Assembly (NCBI RefSeq): GCF_014534685.1
Contig: NZ_JACVVX010000001.1
Span: 636,501-700,500, forward strand
Source: Oryzicola mucosus
GTDB taxonomy: Bacteria; Pseudomonadota; Alphaproteobacteria; Rhizobiales; Rhizobiaceae
Direction: 5' to 3'
DNA: 64,000 bases
Shown here: positions 58,429 to 64,000 of the stretch, in pieces
How the letters are laid out: each line of letters starts with the position of its first letter
Numbering within the stretch: position 1 is the stretch's first letter
The notes under the pieces: model-generated
What the model was told of the DNA's origin: nothing
The model's input: the letters and a program-made list of their open reading frames with translations, nothing else
Database searches by the model: none
Program-made: the position numbers and the translations under genes

Positions 58429-58854
58429 ATGACGAGCGAGACATACAAGAAGCCCGACTACGAAAAAGCGCTGCGCAAGGCCGGCATCCGGATCACGCGG
58501 CCGCGCCGGGTGATCCTGTCGATCCTGGGCGAGACCGACGATCACCCGGACGCGCTGGAAATTTTCCGCCGCGCCGTCGCCATTGACAGCAGCATTTCGC
58601 TCTCGACCGTCTATCGCACCATGAAGCTGCTTGAGGGGTTAGGAGCCATTCACCGCCATGCCTTCGAAGGCGGGCCGTCGCGCTTCGAGCAAGCGGTCGG
58701 CGAGCATCACGATCACCTTATCGACATGGAGTCTGGGGACGTCATCGAATTCCATTCCGAAAAGATCGAGCAGCTCCAGAATGAGATTGCCCGCGAACTC
58801 GGCTACGAGATCGTCCACCATCGTCTCGAACTCTATGGCCGCCGCATCAAATAA
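58429..58854 (+). CDS. mur: Fur-family manganese uptake regulator Mur
   Basis: A 141-residue Fur-family repressor. The winged helix contains [20 protein letters not shown] and [16 protein letters not shown]. The metal segment is [17 protein letters not shown]. The two cysteines that follow HLI in classical Fur are replaced (ME-SG), as in rhizobial Mur. With the sit operon next door, this points to Mn sensing. The ATG at 58429 starts the family domain; the upstream frame crosses the operator. It is divergent from sitA, so the interval may serve both directions. Confidence 0.88.
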   Translation: MTSETYKKPDYEKALRKAGIRITRPRRVILSILGETDDHPDALEIFRRAVAIDSSISLSTVYRTMKLLEGLGAIHRHAFEGGPSRFEQAVGEHHDHLIDMESGDVIEFHSEKIEQLQNEIARELGYEIVHHRLELYGRRIK

Positions 58855-58973
58855 GGCTCGCAGGCCTGTGGTCCGCTTCATCATCCGGCGCAGGCTGGTT
58901 GACGAAGTCGGCGGGCGGGTTCAATCATGCGCCGCACCGTAAATTCAACAGAATGCAAAGACAGGGATGAACG

Positions 58974-60395
58974 ATGGAACAAGCCGAAATCGGGCTGATC
59001 GGCCTCGGAACCATGGGCTCCAACCTTGCCCTCAACATCGCCGAAAAAGGCCATCGCATCGCCGTCTTCAACCGCACGACGTCGCGCACCGATGCCTTCA
59101 AGGCCAATGCCGGCGAGCTCTCCGACCGCATCGTGCCCTGCCATTCGCTGCAGGAACTCGCCGCCGCCATCCGTCCGCCACGTCCGGTCATCATCATGGT
59201 TCTGGCCGGTACGCCGGTGGATGAGCAGATTGCCCAGCTGCGCGAGGTCCTGTCGGCCAACGACATCATCATCGACGCTGGCAACGCCAATTTCCGCGAT
59301 ACCATCCGCCGCTTCAAGGAACTTGAAAGCACCGGGCTGACCTTCATCGGCATGGGTGTTTCGGGCGGCGAAGAAGGAGCGCGCCACGGCCCGTCGATCA
59401 TGGTCGGCGGCACCGAAGAGTCCTACAACCGCGTCGAGAAGGTGCTGACCGCCATCTCTGCCAAGTACAAGGGAGAGGCCTGTTCGGCCTGGCTCGGCAC
59501 CGACGGTGCGGGCCATTTCGTCAAGACGATTCATAACGGCATCGAATATGCCGATATGCAGATGATCGCCGAAATCTACGGCGTGCTGCGCGACGGCCTG
59601 GGCTTGAACCCCAAGGAAATCGCTCCGGTCTTCGACACATGGAACACCGGCCGGCTGAACTCCTATCTGATCGAGATCACCGCCAAGGTGCTGAACGCGG
59701 ACGACCCCAAGACCGGCAAGCCGGTGGTTGAGATCATCCTCGACCGCGCCGGCCAGAAGGGCACCGGCAAATGGTCGGTGATCGAGGCGCAGCAGCTCGG
59801 CATCCCCGCCACTGCGATCGAAGCCGCGGTCGCAGCACGCGTGCTGTCTTCGCTGAAGACCGAGCGTGAAGCTGCCGAAAAGGCCTATGGCGACCTCGGC
59901 CTTGGCCGGATTTCCGGCGACAAGGACGCCCTGCTCGCCGATCTGGAACTGGCGCTGTTTGCCGGCAAGGTCGCTGCCTATGCACAGGGTTTCGCTGTCA
60001 TGTCGGGCGCCTCGCAGCAGTTCGGCTGGGACCTGCCGATGCCGACCATCGCCAAGATCTGGCGCGCCGGCTGCATCATCCGCTCGCAGTTCCTCGATAC
60101 CATCGCCGAAGCCTTCTCCGCCGAAGACAACGTCGCCAACCTTCTGATGACGCCCGCCTTCATCGCGATGATGAAGGAAGCGCACCCTGCGCTGCGCCGC
60201 GTCGTCGCGCGCGCTGCCGAAGCCGGCCTGCCGGTTCCGGCGCTGTCCTCGGCTCTGGCCTATTTCGACGCTTACCGCCAGGGACGCGGCACCTCAAACC
60301 TGATCCAGGCGCAGCGCGACTTTTTCGGCGCGCATGGCTTCGAGCGTATTGATGCCGAAGGTGCGTTCCATGGTCCGTGGGGCAGCAACGGCTGA
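58974..60395 (+). CDS. gnd: 6-phosphogluconate dehydrogenase, decarboxylating
   Basis: A 473-residue oxidative pentose phosphate enzyme producing ribulose 5-phosphate, CO2 and NADPH. The cofactor loop is GLIGLGTMGSNLALN, with NRTTSR after the second strand favouring NADP. The substrate motif is GVSGGEEGARHGPSIM, the catalytic Lys/Asn are in FVKTIHNGIEYADMQM, and the C-terminal tail reads GTSNLIQAQRDFFGAHGF. Full length for the E. coli-type enzyme. It stands alone; a RIME-like repeat separates it from the convergent cdsA-like gene. Confidence 0.97.
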   Translation: MEQAEIGLIGLGTMGSNLALNIAEKGHRIAVFNRTTSRTDAFKANAGELSDRIVPCHSLQELAAAIRPPRPVIIMVLAGTPVDEQIAQLREVLSANDIIIDAGNANFRDTIRRFKELESTGLTFIGMGVSGGEEGARHGPSIMVGGTEESYNRVEKVLTAISAKYKGEACSAWLGTDGAGHFVKTIHNGIEYADMQMIAEIYGVLRDGLGLNPKEIAPVFDTWNTGRLNSYLIEITAKVLNADDPKTGKPVVEIILDRAGQKGTGKWSVIEAQQLGIPATAIEAAVAARVLSSLKTEREAAEKAYGDLGLGRISGDKDALLADLELALFAGKVAAYAQGFAVMSGASQQFGWDLPMPTIAKIWRAGCIIRSQFLDTIAEAFSAEDNVANLLMTPAFIAMMKEAHPALRRVVARAAEAGLPVPALSSALAYFDAYRQGRGTSNLIQAQRDFFGAHGFERIDAEGAFHGPWGSNG

Positions 60396-60414
60396 GGCTT
60401 AATTGCTTAAAGCC

Positions 60415-60543
60415 TACTCCCACCCTTGATCCCTCCCCACAAGGGGAGGGAGACGTCTACCTCAACGCTTTCCGCTGGTTTTTAAGCTTCGCGTCAAGCC
60501 AAGCGCCGGCGGAATCCTTCCCCTTGTGGGGAGGGGTGGGGGT
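60415..60543. repeat. Palindromic intergenic repeat, copy D (gnd/cdsA)
   Basis: The left arm contains CCCTCCCC-ACAA-GGGGAGGG (60431-60450), a perfect hairpin preceded by CTCCCACCCTTGAT. The right arm has CCTTCCCCTTGTGGGGAGG followed by GGTGGGGG. The arms are inverse to each other, as in copies A-C, but the outer blocks differ (CCCACCCTT in place of CCCCTCATCCG), so this is a sequence variant. It lies between two convergent genes and could work as a bidirectional terminator. Confidence 0.7.
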
Positions 60544-60551
60544 AACCGCCG

Positions 60552-61481
60552 CTACACCGTGTAGAAATACCGCACGAGGTGGAAAAAGATCGGCGCGGCG
60601 AAGACGATGGAATCGACCCGGTCGAGCACGCCGCCATGGCCGGCGATCATGTTGCCCCAGTCCTTGGCGGCAAGGTCCCGCTTCACCGCCGACAGCACGA
60701 AGCCGCCGAAGAAGCCCGAGACGACAATGGCAAAGCTCATCGCCGCTGAGGTCAGCGGCGTGAACGGCGTCATGCCATACAGTGCCGCCCCCACCGCGAC
60801 CGCCGCCAACCCGCCGCCGACAAGCCCTTCGATGGTCTTGGACGGGCTGATCCGTTCCGACAGCTTGTGGCGGCCGAACAGCTTGCCGAAGACGTATTGG
60901 AAGACGTCGCTGAGCTGTACCACCACGATCAGATAGACCAGAAGCAGAACCGGCTGCACGCCGGTGTCGAGCATCAAGAGCCCCGGCGCATGGCTGATCG
61001 AATAGACGCAGACCATCAGACCCCAGGTAACCCGCGCATTGCGGGTGAGGAAGTCGCGGGTATCGCCAGCCAGCGTCGACAGGGCGGCCAGGCCGAGAAA
61101 GGCATAGACCGGGATCAGGATCGAGAACAGCCCGTACCAGTCGGTCGCCACGAGATAATATTGCAGCGGCAAAAGGATGAAGAAGGAGACGAAGAGCGGC
61201 CGGTGGTCGCCCCGCGCCGATGGCGCCAGCGACCAGAACTCGCGCAAGGCGAAGAAGGAAACGAAGGCGAAGAAGACAGTGGTGAACAGCTTGCCGGCCA
61301 GAACGCAGAGGCCAAGCAGCAGCACCATCACCCACCACGCCTTGATGCGCTGGTTGAGGTTGGCGATGGTCGCCTGCTGCGGCCCGTCCTTTTTGAAATA
61401 ATGCAATCCAGCGCCGATGGCCGAGGCGACGAGCAGCACGCCAACGATCCCGGCGAGCACGGTGAAGATGGTCCCGTTCAT
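60552..61481 (-). CDS. Phosphatidate cytidylyltransferase-like (CdsA family) membrane protein
   Basis: A 309-residue membrane enzyme with about eight helices. The CdsA signature runs from the Ser-Lys-Thr in ISPSKTIEGLVGG to RDLAAKDWGNMIAGHGGVLD and then RVDSIVFAAPIFFH. It makes CDP-activated diacylglycerol from CTP and phosphatidate. GGAGG precedes the ATG. Its start overlaps the acyltransferase stop (ATGA). The housekeeping cdsA of rhizobia usually lies next to uppS and dxr, so this copy in a lipid operon is probably an additional enzyme, hence no gene name. Confidence 0.88.
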   Translation of the reverse strand: MNGTIFTVLAGIVGVLLVASAIGAGLHYFKKDGPQQATIANLNQRIKAWWVMVLLLGLCVLAGKLFTTVFFAFVSFFALREFWSLAPSARGDHRPLFVSFFILLPLQYYLVATDWYGLFSILIPVYAFLGLAALSTLAGDTRDFLTRNARVTWGLMVCVYSISHAPGLLMLDTGVQPVLLLVYLIVVVQLSDVFQYVFGKLFGRHKLSERISPSKTIEGLVGGGLAAVAVGAALYGMTPFTPLTSAAMSFAIVVSGFFGGFVLSAVKRDLAAKDWGNMIAGHGGVLDRVDSIVFAAPIFFHLVRYFYTV

Positions 61482-62104
61482 GCTGCACCTCCATCGCGCG
61501 GCGGGGCAAGCTCGGCGAGCGCATCTCGCGCGCGGTCGAGAAAGGCGCGGCGCTCTTCTCCGCGCTTCAGCCGGATGGGCGCGCCGAAACGCGGCGTGCA
61601 TATCATCGGCACGACCAGAAAACTGCCCTTGGGCATGATGCGCGACAGATTGTCGAGATAGACCGGCACCAGATCCCGGTCGGGGAACCGTGCGGCGAGA
61701 TTGTACAGTCCCGACCGAAAACTCTCGATCCGGTCGCCATGGCCGCGCGTGCCCTCGGGAAAGATCAGCACGGATTCCTTGTTGTGCAGCACCTCCATCA
61801 TCGGCTCCAGCGGGTCGGCATCGGTGCTGCGCTGGCGGTCGATCAGGATGGAGTTGAGCAGTTGTTCGGCAATGAAACGCTTGCCCTTGCTCGACCCCCA
61901 ATAATCCAGCGCCGCGGCTGGATGCACGGTGCGGCGCACATCGCCTGGCAGCGCCGCCAAAACCACCAGCGTATCGAGATGGCTGGTGTGGTTGGCGAAA
62001 TAGATGCGGCTCTGGTCGTGCCGGCCAAGGTCGTGGCCGACGCCGCGCGCGCCGACGAGCAGCCGCACCAGCCCCAGGAGCATGTTCGACAGGAGCACGA
62101 TCAT
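61478..62104 (-). CDS. 1-acylglycerol-3-phosphate acyltransferase (PlsC family)
   Basis: A 208-residue acyltransferase. Block I HX4D is in FANHTSHLDTLVVLA, block III is IFPEGTRGHGDRI, and the substrate-binding segment is RDLVPVYLDNL. An N-terminal hydrophobic helix (MIVLLSNMLLGLVRLLVG) anchors it to the membrane. The ATG at 62104 overlaps the stop of the upstream CDP-alcohol gene, and its stop overlaps the cdsA-like start, so all three genes are translationally coupled. It acylates a lysophospholipid-type acceptor; the exact acceptor is unknown. Confidence 0.88.
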   Translation of the reverse strand: MIVLLSNMLLGLVRLLVGARGVGHDLGRHDQSRIYFANHTSHLDTLVVLAALPGDVRRTVHPAAALDYWGSSKGKRFIAEQLLNSILIDRQRSTDADPLEPMMEVLHNKESVLIFPEGTRGHGDRIESFRSGLYNLAARFPDRDLVPVYLDNLSRIMPKGSFLVVPMICTPRFGAPIRLKRGEERRAFLDRARDALAELAPPRDGGAA

Positions 62105-62742
62105 GATGTCTTGAGCCTCGCTGCGATATCCCTCGTGCGCGTCATGCAGGTCCATGCACTTCCCACTGCAATGACCACCACGGCAATCTGCAACACCAAC
62201 AGGCTGGGTGAAAAGAACCATAGGACGGACTGCGCGACGAGGGCTGCGGTCAGCACAGCCATACGGTGCTGCTTGGCCATGATGCCGCCGAAGCTCTGCG
62301 GCAGGCCGAGCGAGCCGCCGAAGACGCGGACATAGGCGGTGAGCGCGGCAAGCAGAGCCGCCAACCAGCCGAGCGCCGGCCAGGCTGCGGCATAGCCTGC
62401 GGCAACCAGAAACAGGCTGTCGGCGACACGGTCGGGGAACTCGTTATAGATCGCGCCCACCGGCGATTTCTTGCCGCCTTCGATGGCCACCATGCCGTCG
62501 AGAAGATTGCAGACCAGCCTGAGCTGAACGCAGAGGGCGGCGCCGATCCAGGCTGCCGGGTGCGAATAGCCAAGCATCAACCCGGCGCCGATGGCGGCGC
62601 AGATCACAGACCAGACGGAAATCTGGTTCGGCGTGACGCTGGATTGCGCCAGCTTGCGGCTCAGCGCTTGCGCCCAGCCGGAAGACCGGCTGGCAATCGG
62701 CCTTCGCTCCGGCTGAATCTCGCTGCTTTCGGAATCCGTCAT
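62101..62742 (-). CDS. CDP-alcohol phosphatidyltransferase family membrane protein
   Basis: A 213-residue protein with about five or six helices. The CDP-alcohol motif segment is CNLLDGMVAIEGGKKSPVG followed by AIYNEFPDRVADS. Against the canonical DxxDGxxAR-x8-GxxxDxxxD, the first Asp is Asn, the Arg is Ile and the third Asp is Asn, while the second and fourth Asp are kept. The family is clear but this is a divergent branch, comparable in operon setting to E. coli YnbA with its CdsA-like partner YnbB. The ATG at 62742 starts after a short polar tail. First gene of a three-gene coupled operon. Confidence 0.83.
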   Translation of the reverse strand: MTDSESSEIQPERRPIASRSSGWAQALSRKLAQSSVTPNQISVWSVICAAIGAGLMLGYSHPAAWIGAALCVQLRLVCNLLDGMVAIEGGKKSPVGAIYNEFPDRVADSLFLVAAGYAAAWPALGWLAALLAALTAYVRVFGGSLGLPQSFGGIMAKQHRMAVLTAALVAQSVLWFFSPSLLVLQIAVVVIAVGSAWTCMTRTRDIAARLKTS

Positions 62743-62928
62743 ATCCCTACCCAAACCGCCCGCCGACCGGTCATGCGGCGGTGCATTGTGCCGTGCTTGT
62801 GGCGGCGCAATGTTTCTAGCGGATATCTCGGCGTGTTTCAGGCTCGGATGAATGTTTTGCACCGAAGCATGTCGCCGAGACTGTCCAGCGGTTTGCGACA
62901 ACGACATACGCGTAAAAAGCGCGCGACG

Positions 62929-63104
62929 TCAGCCGCCGCGCCGACCGAATTTGATGTCCGAAGGCGTTGCGCCATAGACCCCTTGCGAAACGCGCGGTTG
63001 AAGGTGGAAATGTCGGCAAAGCCGCAATCGAATGCGACTTGCAGAATGCTGCGGCCACGCCGGCTGGCCAGCATGCTATACGCGGAGCTCAGCCTGTGCA
63101 GGGG
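62929..63104 (-). pseudogene. AraC-family regulator remnant (C-terminal HTH), frameshifted
   Basis: Read on the minus strand, the second HTH of an AraC regulator is clear: RLSSAYSMLASRRGRSILQ then VAFDCGFADISTFNRAFRKG. At the run of four bases at 62979-62982 (GGGG on the coding strand) the frame breaks. The adjacent frame continues with GVYGATPSDIKFGRRGG and a stop at 62929-62931, exactly the family C-terminus. One extra G would restore the frame. No convincing N-terminal effector domain or start is visible upstream to 63315, so the copy also looks truncated. The rest of 62743-63315 holds no supportable gene. Confidence 0.7.
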
Positions 63105-63315
63105 TGCCAGAGTCGGGGCGTCAGACGCCCGAAAGGCCGTCTCTGGGGCAGGCGAGACATGCACAATAATCTCGGCCGAAGGTGAACCTGAAGAACTATG
63201 CAGCATCGCTTCGGTGTCGGGAAGTGCGTTCAATCGAGAAATGAAATATTCGGACAAACAAACAGCACGGCAGCGAATACTGGGCCGCCTAAAGCATCTG
63301 GTCGGCACCGCGCCT

Positions 63316-63717
63316 TTATATTCCGGTGCCGCGTGCGCATGCCTCGATGTTGTTTCCGTCCGGGTCCAACACGAAGGCACCGTAATAATCGCCCGCCCCG
63401 CTGCGCGGTCCGGGTGGGCCGTTGTCGGTCCCGCCTGCTGCCAACGCTGCGTTATAGAAGGCATCCACCGTCTGTTTGTCGGCAGCAACAAAGGCGATGT
63501 GTGTCTGATTGAGGCCAGCTCGCGAACCTTCGGCCCAATAGGATGGCCGGCTTGTTCCGATCCAAAGATAAGGGATCGGCTCTTCGGCGCTTTTGCCGAG
63601 TAAAAACGCTTCCGGTCCATTGTCTATCGTCGACAGGCCGAGCGTTTTGGCAATAGCGTCATAAAAACGCCGGGCCTTTGGCAAGTCGGTCACGATGAAA
63701 CCTGTGTGGTCGATCAT
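63316..63717 (-). CDS. VOC family protein (glyoxalase/bleomycin resistance fold)
   Basis: A 133-residue vicinal oxygen chelate protein. Two beta-alpha-beta-beta-beta modules are visible: IDHTGFIVTDLPKARRFYDA at the start and GAGDYYGAFVLDPDGNNIEA at the end, with the metal His/Glu pairs (H4, HIAFVA, Glu near the C-terminus). Function within the superfamily cannot be assigned; lactoylglutathione lyase-like and resistance proteins are both possible. AAGG lies a few bases before the ATG. Confidence 0.85.
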   Translation of the reverse strand: MIDHTGFIVTDLPKARRFYDAIAKTLGLSTIDNGPEAFLLGKSAEEPIPYLWIGTSRPSYWAEGSRAGLNQTHIAFVAADKQTVDAFYNAALAAGGTDNGPPGPRSGAGDYYGAFVLDPDGNNIEACARGTGI

Positions 63718-63781
63718 GCCTTAAAAAATCGTCGTCGACGCATTTGGTTCCCGCGCGCCGAGCCCTGCAAAACAGAAGCGC

Positions 63782-64000
63782 TTACCCAGCCTGCCTTTGC
63801 CGGCGCCAGGAATAGGCAGCACCTTTGGCGGGAAGATCAGCGGGCTTTGCCGTGGGCTGGTAGTAGAAGGGACTACCGCCGCTTTCGCCGGCCTCAAGCC
63901 GGCGCAACAGCACGGGATGGGCGATCTCGAACTCATCGAAACCGGTGCGCAGCATATGCGGCAGCTGGTCGACCAGCACCTCGCCCGTTGCCCGCACAAT
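63782..64000 (-). CDS. DUF934 family protein, C-terminal part
   Basis: The gene runs off the right edge; 72 residues of the C-terminus are visible. The segment RATGEVLVDQLPHMLRTGFD followed by EFEIAHP is diagnostic for DUF934. Family genes lie beside sulfite/nitrite reductase cysI and cysH in alphaproteobacteria, so an assimilatory sulfate reduction cluster is expected beyond the window. The end, with FYYQPTAKPADLPAKGAAYS, is complete with a TAA stop. Confidence 0.75.
   Translation of the reverse strand: MVRATGEVLVDQLPHMLRTGFDEFEIAHPVLLRRLEAGESGGSPFYYQPTAKPADLPAKGAAYSWRRQRQAG

Noticed and set aside
62979-62982. Programmed ribosomal frameshifting in the AraC remnant
   Set aside because: GGGG lacks the usual slippery heptamer and stimulatory structure was not evident; the missing N-terminal domain makes gene decay simpler.

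Overview
The window is ordinary-density, GC-rich chromosomal DNA from an alphaproteobacterium. It is most likely a member of the Hyphomicrobiales (Rhizobiaceae/Phyllobacteriaceae type). Supporting signs are the dnaK-dnaJ-pmtA order, a perfect alphaproteobacterial sigma-32 promoter, sorbitol/mannitol (smo) and alpha-glucoside (agl) ABC operons of rhizobial/Rhodobacter type, a Mur-type manganese regulator next to sitABCD, a gshB-comM pair, and several intergenic palindromic elements resembling the rhizobial RIME family. No tRNA, rRNA, phage, IS element or CRISPR array was seen. Species assignment is inference.

Layout. 1-7.5 kb: end of a siderophore-interacting protein, a Gfo/Idh/MocA oxidoreductase, dnaK, dnaJ, phospholipid N-methyltransferase pmtA, an FMN reductase, pyrF and a DUF1330 protein. 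7.6-12 kb: intracellular PHB depolymerase, pncA, a biliverdin-producing heme oxygenase, a YbaN/DUF454 membrane protein and an aldo/keto reductase. 12-15.2 kb: two divergent secreted serine proteases (V8-like and trypsin-like) and grpE. 15.4-27.5 kb: a TauE/SafE exporter, the SorC-family regulator smoC, a DUF1127/LysR pair, then the polyol operon smoEFGK-smoS-mtlK-HAD-pentulose kinase. 27.5-30.3 kb: an MFS exporter divergent from ferredoxin-NADP reductase. 30.4-34.5 kb: ureDABC, with ureF on the opposite strand. 34.6-43.5 kb: gshB, comM, mepA, an SDR-queG-GST cluster, uppP and an NDUFA9-like SDR. 43.6-47.8 kb: a TAT-exported berberine-bridge-like flavoprotein, DoxX, an M24 peptidase and purine nucleoside phosphorylase. 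48-54.5 kb: aglEFGAK. 54.5-58.9 kb: sitABCD divergent from mur. 59-64 kb: gnd, a three-gene lipid operon (CDP-alcohol phosphatidyltransferase, acyltransferase, CdsA-like), a frameshifted AraC remnant, a VOC protein and the end of a DUF934 gene.

How the genes work together. The smo proteins import hexitols or pentitols, two dehydrogenases oxidise them to ketoses, and an FGGY kinase phosphorylates the ketopentose. The agl proteins import alpha-glucosides such as sucrose, maltose or trehalose, which AglA hydrolyses in the cytoplasm. Mur probably represses sitABCD through an inverted repeat next to the sitA -35 element. Three of the four RIME-like repeats sit between genes inside operons (smoS/mtlK, aglE/aglF, sitC/sitD), where they will be transcribed into the polycistronic mRNA.

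Most of the window is conserved metabolism. The least explained parts are the divergent protease pair, the lipid operon with a non-canonical CDP-alcohol motif, the pentulose kinase subclass in the polyol operon, and the intra-operon repeats.
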